From Candidatus Thorarchaeota archaeon (GTDB lineage Archaea > Asgardarchaeota > Thorarchaeia > Thorarchaeales > Thorarchaeaceae): a DNA stretch of 64,000 nucleotides. Shown piece after piece: positions 49,310 to 58,744 of this stretch (position 1 is its first letter; every line of letters begins with the position of its first letter). The DNA lies in NCBI GenBank assembly GCA_003345595.1, contig PRDI01000099.1, forward strand, positions 1-64,000, written 5' to 3'. The notes beneath the pieces are model-generated. The model saw only the letters and a program-made list of their open reading frames with translations. It was not told where the DNA came from and searched no databases. The position numbers and the translations under genes are program-made.

Positions 49310-50395
49310 TCATTGGAAATTGTACTTCTCGCTTGACAGGAGACCTGCGTTTCCGATTCTGACATTAGTGAGGCCTGCGTCTTGAGCAGCCTTCACTGCC
49401 GCCTCTGCATGCGCTCTGCTAGTGCATGGCAGGTCACTCATCATATGGTGAGGGTAGAATCCTAGGAGCGCAGTCGGGACAGTTGGGTCGCAGGATGCAA
49501 TGAAGGCGGCAAGACTTCTGACCTCAGACAGGCCTATGTAGCCCGGGATGAGAAGTATGCTAGCAATGAGAAACTCTTCCTTGCGTTTCCTTCCCCGTTG
49601 CGCCAATGCTCTGAAGTTCCTGAGGACAGTCGTGTTGGACACACCTGTCAATGCAGTGTAGAGCTCAGGAGAGTACGCCTTCAGGTCGAACTTGATTGGC
49701 CCTCTGCTCTCCCAGACAACATCCGCAATCTGCTGTAGCCACTTGCCGGAGATCAGGCCATTGGTTTCATAGCATATCTTCACATCTCGTTCTTCGCGAA
49801 GGAGCTTCGAGGTTTCGACCGTGTGCCATGCATTACACGAGGGATCGCCGCCGAAATAGCAGACGCATGCGGTCCTGTCGTCAGCCACTGCCGCGAGTTC
49901 AGAGGGGGTCATCAGAGGAGTCCCTCTCCCCATCATGCCTCGATAGCTTATGTTCTGACAGAACAGACAGTCTGAGCTGCATGTGCCATAGAATACGGCG
50001 AGGTTTTTTAGATAACGTGCATAGGGGCTGTATGCCCCGTTGCAGTGAGTCAGCGAACATACCCAGTCTGCTACGCAGTTGGTGGGCAGCAGGTCGAAGT
50101 ACCACGACACAACTGCTTTGCCGGGATACCTCTCAGCGATTCGTGAGTCAGTAACGGTCCTCAGGTGACAGAATCCATTCTCGCCCTCGTCAAGCCTGCA
50201 ATGATTTGCACATTCCGGGCACACTATTGCGCCGCCCTTTGGGACTGTCGGGACTAAGCCATCGTTCTGTCTGCTGGCCCAATGCACTCTCATCACGCGT
50301 TTCAGAGATGCACTGTTCGCCTCTAGGCACTCAGGACAGCACCCTATGGACTTCGAAATGAGTCGCCCTTCAAGGGCGTGATTTGGACAAAACAT
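49310..50395 (-). CDS. Radical SAM protein (PflA/AmmeMemoRadiSam-related)
   Basis: CSSDCLFCQN cluster motif; extra Cys motifs CPECLEANS and CPECANHCRL. Confidence 0.85.
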   Translation of the reverse strand: MFCPNHALEGRLISKSIGCCPECLEANSASLKRVMRVHWASRQNDGLVPTVPKGGAIVCPECANHCRLDEGENGFCHLRTVTDSRIAERYPGKAVVSWYFDLLPTNCVADWVCSLTHCNGAYSPYARYLKNLAVFYGTCSSDCLFCQNISYRGMMGRGTPLMTPSELAAVADDRTACVCYFGGDPSCNAWHTVETSKLLREERDVKICYETNGLISGKWLQQIADVVWESRGPIKFDLKAYSPELYTALTGVSNTTVLRNFRALAQRGRKRKEEFLIASILLIPGYIGLSEVRSLAAFIASCDPTVPTALLGFYPHHMMSDLPCTSRAHAEAAVKAAQDAGLTNVRIGNAGLLSSEKYNFQ

Positions 50396-50557
50396 CTCAC
50401 GTACCGTGCCATAGCTACTGACTCTCTCCAGTCTATCCTTTCCAATATATCAGTATCATGGCCGCGGCGCACGATTGAGGAGGCAGCAGGAAAAGCTGGA
50501 GACTCCAACCGAATGCATCCAAGCCAGACGTGACTACTACACGGTGCGCCTCAGCTG

Positions 50558-51133
50558 CTAGCTGGGCTTGTATGCCATCGCCCCGATAATGGCAATAATG
50601 GTACTGGCTAGGAGAGTTGAGACTGGAAGGGTATCTACCTCGGCCATGTCCCCGCCAAATCCGATTAGGAGCCCGAAGAAGATGCTCAGAATCCCAAACA
50701 GGAGACCGTAGTATCGTGCACTGTAGGTCCCTCCTGAACTCCACCTACTCTCAGTCACAGTATGAACGCCGTCGGATCTCTGCTGATATCGTGTAACGCC
50801 CACGTAGCCAGGTGCCACGTGTACGGTCTTACCAGTGATGGCACATTGGAGTCCCCTAATCAGAGCAAGCGACATTATGCAGACAACGGCGTTGATGGCG
50901 AGTGCTGTTCCGGAAGCGCCGACTGCAAAGGCAATTCCTAAAGAACCATAGACCAGAATCAGGCTGATCACGTAAAGATAGGTTGTAACCGGACTTGCGA
51001 CCATGGCTTCGTTGCCTCCCGTTGTGCGAAATGACGGCAGTCTGTCTTCGTGTACTCTTGATGAAACACATGAGGCTCGTACGCGAACAGGAGTCTGCAA
51101 TATTATCGCATTCTCATTCGGTCCTTTATACAT
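50558..51133 (-). CDS. Predicted membrane protein
   Basis: 191-aa ORF with at least four hydrophobic segments. Confidence 0.55.
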   Translation of the reverse strand: MYKGPNENAIILQTPVRVRASCVSSRVHEDRLPSFRTTGGNEAMVASPVTTYLYVISLILVYGSLGIAFAVGASGTALAINAVVCIMSLALIRGLQCAITGKTVHVAPGYVGVTRYQQRSDGVHTVTESRWSSGGTYSARYYGLLFGILSIFFGLLIGFGGDMAEVDTLPVSTLLASTIIAIIGAMAYKPS

Positions 51134-51315
51134 TTTCCCATTTCCCGCAAGATTGGCCGCAAGAGCACAATGGCCTTAGTGTGATGAAACCTGTTTCTTC
51201 AAAGAATCAATCAACAGCCAGTTGCCTGATGTTTCCGACCTGACACTTGCAGCTGGGTTTGGATTGACACTTGCCACGAAGCAACGGATAAAAAGCCGAA
51301 ACGTCTGCTCCTCGG

Positions 51316-51903
51316 TTGCCTAGGTGGACAGACTTGACCGTGGCCGAAGAGAAACCTCCAGTCGACGTAGACACAGTGGACTTGGATTTCATCCAGATGA
51401 TCAAGAAGACAGGAGGGCCAAACATTCAGAGCTGTTATCAGTGCGGTACTTGCTCAGGATCGTGCCCCGCGGGTGCTCGCACAAACTATCTCGTCAGGGG
51501 AATCATCAGAAAGGCACTCCTCGGCCTGAAGAAGGAAGTCATCTCAGCTCCGGAACTCTGGTACTGCACCACATGCTACATGTGTACTGATAGATGCCCA
51601 CAGGACGTGAAGCCGACAGATGTCATCAAGGCGATTCGCAACGTTGCGGTCGAAGAGGGATATATGCTGAAACCCCACCAGGACGTTGCGAAGAAAGTCC
51701 TAGAGGCTGGACACGCGGTACCGCTCGACAAGGACACCTGGTCTGCTCTCAGGCAGAAGTCGGGTCTCGAGCCTCTGCCCCCCAACGGTTCGTCGAATCC
51801 AAAGGTGGCTGAAGAGATACGCAAGATGGCCAAGAAGAGTGGATTTGACAAGCTCATTGGATATAGCGATACACCTCCGCCGGCAGAGAAGAAGGAGAAG
51901 TGA
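51316..51903 (+). CDS. hdrC: Heterodisulfide reductase subunit C-like (HdrC-2)
   Basis: CYQCGTCSGSCPAG and CTTCYMCTDRCP. Confidence 0.92.
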   Translation: MPRWTDLTVAEEKPPVDVDTVDLDFIQMIKKTGGPNIQSCYQCGTCSGSCPAGARTNYLVRGIIRKALLGLKKEVISAPELWYCTTCYMCTDRCPQDVKPTDVIKAIRNVAVEEGYMLKPHQDVAKKVLEAGHAVPLDKDTWSALRQKSGLEPLPPNGSSNPKVAEEIRKMAKKSGFDKLIGYSDTPPPAEKKEK

Positions 51904-52838
51904 ACAACTTGTCGAAGAGGCCTGCGTACTATCATTTCTTGGGCTGCATCATTCCTCACCGGTATCCGAGCATCGAGAAAGCTGCCAAGTTGGTCTTCAA
52001 TGACCTCGGGATCGACTTGCTAGACATGGTGGGTGCTAGTTGCTGTCCTGCCCCCGGAGTCTTTGGTTCATTCGACAGGGTGATGTGGGCCACAATCGCG
52101 GCGCGCAATCTCACCATCGCAGAACAAGGCGGTCACCCACTTACCACAGGCTGCAACGGTTGTTTTGCCAGTCTCTGGGACGCGAATCACGAGCTGAAGG
52201 AAGACGAAGAACTTAGAGCGGCTGTCAACCGCAATCTGGCCGAGATTGGACGAGAGTTCAAAGGCACGACAGAAGTCACCCACTACATCGATGTTCTCTA
52301 CGGTGTTGCGGGTATGCAGAAGCTGAAGGAGCATGTCACACATCCATTCACTGGAGTGAGAATGGCACTTCACCCAGGGTGTCACTGGATGCGTCCAGCG
52401 TTGGTCAAGAAGAAGGACAATAGCGAGCGTCCTCACATATTCAGGGAGATCTGCGAGGCCACAGGAGCAAAATACGTTCACTACAAGGATGAGCTGATGT
52501 GCTGCGGAGCTGGTGGTGCAGTCCGCACAGCAGACGTCAAGATTGCGCTTGAATTCACAAAGCAAAAGTTCGACAGTATCCTCGCAGCCGGTGGTGCCGA
52601 TGTGATTGTGACTCCCTGCCCCTTCTGCCTCCTTCAACTGGACATGGGTCAAGTGGAGATTCAGAAGATCTTCGGGGTTGAGTACAAGTTCGACGTGATG
52701 CATGTTGCCGAGTTGCTCGCGTTGGCATTTGGGCATCAGCCAGAGGAGTTTGGGCTTGCGAGCCATCTACAGTACGCCCAGAGGAAGACCGAGCCAAACT
52801 GGCAGCGACTGAAACTGAGGGCCAAGGCAACCGCATAG
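51900..52838 (+). CDS. hdrB: Heterodisulfide reductase subunit B-like (HdrB-2)
   Basis: FLGC...ASCCPAPG...GCNGC and PGCH...LMCCGAGGA...CPFC; 4-nt overlap with HdrC-2. Confidence 0.93.
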   Translation: MNNLSKRPAYYHFLGCIIPHRYPSIEKAAKLVFNDLGIDLLDMVGASCCPAPGVFGSFDRVMWATIAARNLTIAEQGGHPLTTGCNGCFASLWDANHELKEDEELRAAVNRNLAEIGREFKGTTEVTHYIDVLYGVAGMQKLKEHVTHPFTGVRMALHPGCHWMRPALVKKKDNSERPHIFREICEATGAKYVHYKDELMCCGAGGAVRTADVKIALEFTKQKFDSILAAGGADVIVTPCPFCLLQLDMGQVEIQKIFGVEYKFDVMHVAELLALAFGHQPEEFGLASHLQYAQRKTEPNWQRLKLRAKATA

Positions 52839-52886
52839 AACATTTATGAAGGTCCGTTTCTCTGTTAGGAACGAGGTCCAACTGCT

Positions 52887-53774
52887 TTGAGAAACTGGCT
52901 AGATGAGATGGACTACCTGAGCCTAGGAAGACGAGTTCGATTGCACCGTTTGATGTATGAGCATGGCCCGGGCAATGGGCACATGTTGTTACTTCCCATC
53001 GATCAGGGCCTTGAGCATGGTCCTGCCGATTTCATACCCAATCCTCCGTCAGGCGACCCAGATTTTCAGTTCAGGCTTGCTTTGGAGGGCGGCTTCTCGG
53101 GAATCGCACTCCATCTAGGGCTTGCTCAGAAGTACGCGACAAAGTATGCTGGAACCGTGCCAATCATCCTAAAACTCAACGGAAGGACGACGATTCCTCC
53201 CGAGAGCTATCCAATATCCCCTATGACCGCCTCAGTAGAAGACGCGGTACGAATCGGGGCAGACGCGGTGGGCTATACTCTATTTGTTGGCAGTCCAAGG
53301 CAGTATGACGACTTCAACCAGTTCAGGAAAGTAAAGGCTGATGCAGACCGATATGGAATGCCAGTCATCATGTGGGCGTATCCAAGGGGACAGGCAGTCG
53401 ATGCCAAGGGCGGGCGTGACTCTCTCTTTGCCGTGGACTATGCAGCACGTGTTGCAAACGAGCTCGGTGCTGACGCAGTGAAGATCAGCATGCCTGCCGA
53501 GGACCCCAAGACGAAGTCGCTTCAGCCAAAACCGTATGACACGCTGAAACTGAGCTATGAGAAGTCCGTAAGGAAAGTCATAAAGTCGGCAGGCAAGACA
53601 CTCGTCCTGTTCTCAGGTGGAGGCAAGATCAGCGATGAAGAGCTGTTGCGCAAGGCGAGCGTATGTCTTGAGGAAGGTGCGGCTGGTCTGATTTTCGGCA
53701 GGAACATCTGGCAACGTGAGTGGAACGATGCACTGGCGATGGCTAGGGCTCTCAAGGACTTGATGGGGGCCTAG
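52887..53774 (+). CDS. Archaeal-type class I fructose-bisphosphate aldolase (FbaB/DhnA family)
   Basis: LLPIDQGLEHGPADF, YPRGQAVDAKGGRD, GADAVKISMP, SGGGKISDEELL, GLIFGRNIWQRE. Confidence 0.9.
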   Translation: MRNWLDEMDYLSLGRRVRLHRLMYEHGPGNGHMLLLPIDQGLEHGPADFIPNPPSGDPDFQFRLALEGGFSGIALHLGLAQKYATKYAGTVPIILKLNGRTTIPPESYPISPMTASVEDAVRIGADAVGYTLFVGSPRQYDDFNQFRKVKADADRYGMPVIMWAYPRGQAVDAKGGRDSLFAVDYAARVANELGADAVKISMPAEDPKTKSLQPKPYDTLKLSYEKSVRKVIKSAGKTLVLFSGGGKISDEELLRKASVCLEEGAAGLIFGRNIWQREWNDALAMARALKDLMGA

Positions 53775-53859
53775 TGCAGTTCCGAACAAGATGTTCTAGA
53801 TAACAAACGTTTTATCGTGCTATCCAGAAGCCGCGGACTATCACCCTCCAAGAGGACAC

Positions 53860-56800
53860 ATGATGGCAGAGGCCTCAGTAAAACCCGTCGTTATCATAGG
53901 CGCTGGGATCGCAGGCATTCGCGCAGCCCTCGATCTCGCAGGCATGGGCGTCAAGGTGTACATGGTTGAGAAGCAACCATCTATCGGCGGGCACATGGCA
54001 CAGCTCGACAAGACATTCCCCACACTGGACTGCTCCATGTGTATCATGGGTCCGTGGATGGTCGACTGTTCCCGACACCCGAACATCACAATCATGGCCT
54101 ACTCGGAGGTTGTTGGCGTATCAGGGGAGCGAGGGGACTTCAAGGTGAAGGTCTTGAAGCACACTCGCCGTGTAGACCCCAGCAAGTGTACTGGCTGTGG
54201 TGAATGTCAACGCGTATGTCCCATCGAAGTTCCCAACGAGTATGACCTTGGCCTGAAGATGCGAAAGGCCGCCTACATTCCATTTCCTCAGGCAGTGCCC
54301 AATATCGCGACGATCGACATTGAGAACTGCATCCAGTGCATGACCTGCGTGAATACCTGCAAGGCCCAAGCCATCAACTTTGAGATTTCTGATGAAACCG
54401 TTGAGATCAACGCAGGCGCTCTGATCGTCGCCACTGGCTATGCGTTACTAGATGCTTCAACCGTGCCAGAGTACGGCTACGGCCGGTTTCCTAACGTTGT
54501 CACGAGCCTTGAGTATGAGCGGATGGTTTCCGCAAGTGGGCCCACTGGAGGAGTCTTGGTGCGTCCTTCTGACGGTCGGGAGCCTCATCACATCGCCTTC
54601 ATACAGTGTGTCGGCTCACGCGATGTGAATCACTGTGCTTACTGTTCTAGGATCTGCTGCACTTATGCCACAAAAGAGGCCATCATCACAAAGGAGCACA
54701 CGCCAGACGTGCACATTGACATATTGTACAATGACCTCCGCGTCTTTGGCAAGGGGTTCGAGGAATTTCTGGTCCGGGGCGAGAAGGAGTATGGGATTAC
54801 ATACGTCAAAGGCCTACCGAGCGAGATATCCGAGGACTATGAAACACACGACTTGTCCATTCGACACAGTGACACCAAGGGGCGGGAGGTACTGCAAGAC
54901 AAGTATGACTTAGTGGTCCTTTGTCCTGCAATGGTGCCCAACGAGAATGGCGCCCTCTTCAAGAAGCTCGGCATTCAAGTCGACAACTACGGCTACGTAC
55001 AGGGTCTCAGCGAGCAGATTGACAGCGTCCAATCAGGCGTGCCCGGAATCAGCATCTGTGGGACCGTGAACAGGCCAAAAGATATTCCTGATTCTGTGAC
55101 GCAAGGCAGCGCAGCTGCTGCACTTGCTGCACTCGACGTGGTCATACCTAAAGCCGCCGAAACAGAAGTCCTGACAGAGAAAGACCTCGATCTCATGACT
55201 GCGGAGCCGCGGATTGGCGTGTTCATCTGTTCCTGCGGTATCAACATCGCTGGGACCGTGGATGTTGCGGAAGTCACCCGATATGCGGGTACTCTGCCAA
55301 ACGTTGTTCACTCTCAAAATCTGCTATACTCATGCTCATCTGATGCTCAAGTCGTCATCAAGGACGCCATCAAACAGCACAAGCTCAACCGAGTAGTAGT
55401 CGCGTCCTGCACTCCAAGAACCCATGAGCCCCTCTTCAGAGCGACAATCGAGCAGGCAGGGCTCAACAAATATCTCTTCGAGATGGCCAACATCCGAGAG
55501 CATTGTTCATGGATTCACCAGTCCGTCAAGGATGAGGCCACCTCCAAGGCGATGGACCTCGTGCGAATGGCAGTTGCGAAGTCAAGGCTGCTAGAACCTC
55601 AGGAAGAGGCGGTAACGAAGGTAGAGCCCGCAGCCCTTGTCATCGGTGCAGGGGTAGCCGGCATGTCTGCTGCGGAGCTGATTGCAGGGAAGGGCTTCAA
55701 GGTCTATTTGGTCGAGAAGGAGAAGCGGGTCGGAGGACTCCTGAAGGATCTACGTACTGTGAGCTTCGATTTCAAGCCCGCTGCAGAAGTCATTGGAGAA
55801 CATGAGTCCTCGATCAAGAACGCGCCAGGCATTGAGCTGATGCTTGGCTCTGAGGTGACAGAAGCAAAGGGCTCGATTGGTGACTTTGAGGTCACCGTCA
55901 CAACGGGAAAGAAGCAGAAGCAGCTGAAGGTCGGAGTGGTCGTCGTAGCAACCGGGGCTGTTCAGCTTGACGAGAAAGGCCTCTATGGTCTTCACAAGAT
56001 TCCCGACGTGATGACGGAGCTTGAGTTCAACCAATGGCTCGGGCAAGAGGAAGCGATGCAGGACGACCAGACCTTTGCAGTCATCCACTGTGCAGGATCG
56101 CGGGAGGATGAGTCGCTCGAAGGTGCCCGGACATGGTGCTCTGCTGTTTGCTGTACTGTTGCTCTCGAACATACACTCGAGCTGCTTGAGAAGCACCCCG
56201 GCTCACGGGTGTTCCACATATACAGAGACCTCAGGGTTTCCTATGCAGGTGAGGACAAGTATCGCGAAGCCCGGAAGAAGGGTGTTGTCTTCATCAGGTT
56301 TGACAAGGACTCTCCGCCAGAGGTGAAGAAGGGGAAGAACAAAGCACTCAGGGTCGAGGTCACTGACCAGATACTCGGGGCCAAGCTTCTGCTAGATGTA
56401 GATCACGTGATTCTGGCCACTGCCATGGTCCCCCGCGAAACAAACAAGCAGGTTTCAGAGCTGTTCAAGGTGCCACTGAACATGTCCGGCTTCTTCATGG
56501 AGGCCCACCCCAAGCTGAGGCCTGTAGACTTCCAGACTGACGGTATTTACGTCGCTGGCACTGCCACTGCCCCGAAGTCAATCGACGAGGCAATCTCTCA
56601 AGGCAGGGGCGCTGCTGCGAGAGCCCTTGTGCCCTTGGTCAGCGGGATAAGAAAGGCTGAGGCTATAGTCTCTGTCGTGGACCCCGAAGTATGTGTTGGA
56701 TGCGGGACTTGCGAGATCAACTGCGCCTACAACGCGATTGAGGTGGTCCCGGGTGAGGGCGGACACGATTATGCGGTTTCGAATCCTGTTTTGTGCCAAG

Positions 56801-57315
56801 GGTGCGGCCGTTGCGCAGCGGGGTGCCCAAGTTCCGCTATCACAATGAAGCACTTTACCGATGACCAGATACTCGCCCAGATACGCGCCGCTCTTCAGGA
56901 TGTGCCTGCCAACCAGTCACGCATACTCACAATTGTCTGCAACTGGTGCAGTTATGCAGGAGCTGACAACGCAGGAGTATCGAGACTGCAGCAGCCGACC
57001 AACGTGCGCGACATCCGTGTGATGTGCACAGGGCGTATCAGTGTGACACACATTCTCGAAGCATTCAGGCTAGGGGCTGACATGGTCTGGATATCAGGTT
57101 GCCACATCGGTGACTGCCACTACGTGGACGGCAATATCGCATTTGAGAGACGGTTCGCCATTGCCAAGAAGATCATTGAGAAGGCTGGGCTTGAAACCGA
57201 GCGCCTGCAGTTTACTCATATCAGTGCGAGTGAGGGCTCAATCTGGGCTGAAACTGTCAGAAAGCTGTCTGAGCTTGCTGACAGACTAGGTCCTAGTCCT
57301 CTCAGGCAAAGGTAA
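53860..57315 (+). CDS. hdrA: HdrA-HdrA-MvhD fusion (double HdrA)
   Basis: First FAD module VVIIGAGIAGIRAALDLAGMGVKVYMVEKQPSIGGHMAQLDKTFPTLDCSMCI; second module ICSCGINIAGTVDVAEV...ALVIGAGVAGMSAAELIAGKG; 2x[4Fe-4S] CVGCGTCEINC/CQGCGRCAAGCP; MvhD VCNWCSYAGADNAG...GCHIGDCHY. Confidence 0.95.
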   Translation: MMAEASVKPVVIIGAGIAGIRAALDLAGMGVKVYMVEKQPSIGGHMAQLDKTFPTLDCSMCIMGPWMVDCSRHPNITIMAYSEVVGVSGERGDFKVKVLKHTRRVDPSKCTGCGECQRVCPIEVPNEYDLGLKMRKAAYIPFPQAVPNIATIDIENCIQCMTCVNTCKAQAINFEISDETVEINAGALIVATGYALLDASTVPEYGYGRFPNVVTSLEYERMVSASGPTGGVLVRPSDGREPHHIAFIQCVGSRDVNHCAYCSRICCTYATKEAIITKEHTPDVHIDILYNDLRVFGKGFEEFLVRGEKEYGITYVKGLPSEISEDYETHDLSIRHSDTKGREVLQDKYDLVVLCPAMVPNENGALFKKLGIQVDNYGYVQGLSEQIDSVQSGVPGISICGTVNRPKDIPDSVTQGSAAAALAALDVVIPKAAETEVLTEKDLDLMTAEPRIGVFICSCGINIAGTVDVAEVTRYAGTLPNVVHSQNLLYSCSSDAQVVIKDAIKQHKLNRVVVASCTPRTHEPLFRATIEQAGLNKYLFEMANIREHCSWIHQSVKDEATSKAMDLVRMAVAKSRLLEPQEEAVTKVEPAALVIGAGVAGMSAAELIAGKGFKVYLVEKEKRVGGLLKDLRTVSFDFKPAAEVIGEHESSIKNAPGIELMLGSEVTEAKGSIGDFEVTVTTGKKQKQLKVGVVVVATGAVQLDEKGLYGLHKIPDVMTELEFNQWLGQEEAMQDDQTFAVIHCAGSREDESLEGARTWCSAVCCTVALEHTLELLEKHPGSRVFHIYRDLRVSYAGEDKYREARKKGVVFIRFDKDSPPEVKKGKNKALRVEVTDQILGAKLLLDVDHVILATAMVPRETNKQVSELFKVPLNMSGFFMEAHPKLRPVDFQTDGIYVAGTATAPKSIDEAISQGRGAAARALVPLVSGIRKAEAIVSVVDPEVCVGCGTCEINCAYNAIEVVPGEGGHDYAVSNPVLCQGCGRCAAGCPSSAITMKHFTDDQILAQIRAALQDVPANQSRILTIVCNWCSYAGADNAGVSRLQQPTNVRDIRVMCTGRISVTHILEAFRLGADMVWISGCHIGDCHYVDGNIAFERRFAIAKKIIEKAGLETERLQFTHISASEGSIWAETVRKLSELADRLGPSPLRQR

Positions 57316-57377
57316 CGACTCCTCAAGAGTGTAGAAGGGGTCGGTTGAATCTCTCTCGGTGCAATCGTCTGCCCGGA

Positions 57378-57395
57378 CAGGGCCTGGGGGCCCTG
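57378..57395. terminator. Hairpin 3' of the HdrA fusion gene
   Basis: CAGGGCC-tggg-GGCCCTG, with outer GTCTG/CAGAC pairing possible. Confidence 0.55.
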
Positions 57396-57428
57396 ACCAG
57401 ACAGGTTGTCTACTCTCTGGGTGACTGT

Positions 57429-58034
57429 TTAGGGCATGCTACCAAGAAACGAACCCAGAATCAGTAGCCCGATAATGACTAGAAGAAAGAATATGATGCA
57501 GATGCAGGATCCACAGCCACCGCGTCCTTTGAAGAATATCCTGTCAACAACGACCGCAGACGCGACGGCATGTAGCCAGTCCATGTAGTCCCCTACTGAA
57601 ACACGGAACTGGTCCCTGACCGCCAGTATCTTCTTGTCAAGCCGGAAGGCGAATGCACCCACACTGTTGTTTGCCTCAAAACCCCATGCCAACAGTCCGC
57701 CTTGGGCTTTCAACACGTCGTCACGATAGAAGATCTTGAAGTTCTTGCGGAGAGCAATCCATGGCCGCGTGAGCTTCGCGATCGTCTTTCCCTCGCGATC
57801 CTTGAGCCAGAAGGTCTTGTCAAAGAAGCCTCCCTTTGCAGTGAGAATCTTATTGCCTTGAGCATCCTCGAAATTAACTGTTGACCTGAAGATGCTGAAC
57901 CAAGTTTGCCTTGCAATCGCGATCTTCTCACCTGTCTGTTCATCATATATCTCGAATACAGGTCGCGCCGCTATAATCTTCTGAACGACCTTGAAGTTAC
58001 GGTGCCCACCTGGTGTGCTTTTGCCTACTTCCAC
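57429..58034 (-). CDS. LURP-one/phospholipid-scramblase-like protein with C-terminal Cys-rich TM tail
   Basis: FEIYDEQTGEKIAIARQTWFSIFRSTVNFEDAQGNKILTAKGGFFDKTFWLKDREGKTIAKL; tail GGCGSCICIIFFLLVIIGLLILGSFLG. Confidence 0.75.
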   Translation of the reverse strand: MEVGKSTPGGHRNFKVVQKIIAARPVFEIYDEQTGEKIAIARQTWFSIFRSTVNFEDAQGNKILTAKGGFFDKTFWLKDREGKTIAKLTRPWIALRKNFKIFYRDDVLKAQGGLLAWGFEANNSVGAFAFRLDKKILAVRDQFRVSVGDYMDWLHAVASAVVVDRIFFKGRGGCGSCICIIFFLLVIIGLLILGSFLGSMP

Positions 58035-58203
58035 TGATGATACCTCTCTTGTTGTCGCGCCTTACTATGCTATTAAACAATAGTCGTTTCTCTAGGTCCG
58101 AACCAAGCCCAGCGAGGTGTCTGCCCATCCCGGCGCGGCCAAGACACTACTGATATAAGAGGGCGGTTTTCCGTCGGCTCCGTCATTGCTCCGAGGTGGA
58201 ATC

Positions 58204-58725
58204 ATGGCGACTGAGACCTGGGGCCAGCTCAAATCCCTTGAAGGCAGCAAGCTCGAAATCCTTGACGCTGAGTTCACCAGAGAGGTGTCAAAGATTATCG
58301 GAGGTCAGGACCTCACTGCATGCTTCCAATGTGCGAAGTGCAGTGGTGGATGCCCCGTTTCTGACAAAGTGAATGTGCAGGTACATCAACTGATGAGGAT
58401 GCTTCTCTTCGGTCTTGAAGAAGTCCTCAAGACAGACATGGTCTGGCTATGCACAACTTGTTACCAGTGCCAACAGAGATGTCCTCAAGGTATCAACATC
58501 ACTGACATAATCTTCGGTCTCAAGAATATGGCCTTTCGTAAGGGCATTAACCCACCCGGCTATGTTGCATCACGGAAAGCACTGTACGACTCGGGCAAGC
58601 TCTATGAACCGACTGACTGGGAGCGAGATGACCTTGGTCTGGGTCCGGTCCCGCCTTTGGATGTCGCCGAGACAAGGAAGGTCTTAGACAAGACTGGGCT
58701 GATGAAACTCCGGGAGGGCGAGTGA
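58204..58725 (+). CDS. hdrC: Heterodisulfide reductase subunit C-like (HdrC-3)
   Basis: CFQCAKCSGGCPVS and CTTCYQCQQRCPQG; ATG 58204 preferred over 58186. Confidence 0.92.
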   Translation: MATETWGQLKSLEGSKLEILDAEFTREVSKIIGGQDLTACFQCAKCSGGCPVSDKVNVQVHQLMRMLLFGLEEVLKTDMVWLCTTCYQCQQRCPQGINITDIIFGLKNMAFRKGINPPGYVASRKALYDSGKLYEPTDWERDDLGLGPVPPLDVAETRKVLDKTGLMKLREGE

Positions 58726-58744
58726 TACGACTCAGACCTATGAG

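Noticed and set aside
49696-50154. 152-aa + strand ORF
   Set aside because: Antisense to the radical SAM gene; low-complexity Arg/Ser-rich translation.
52068-52766. 232-aa minus strand ORF
   Set aside because: Antisense to HdrB-2, no recognisable domain.
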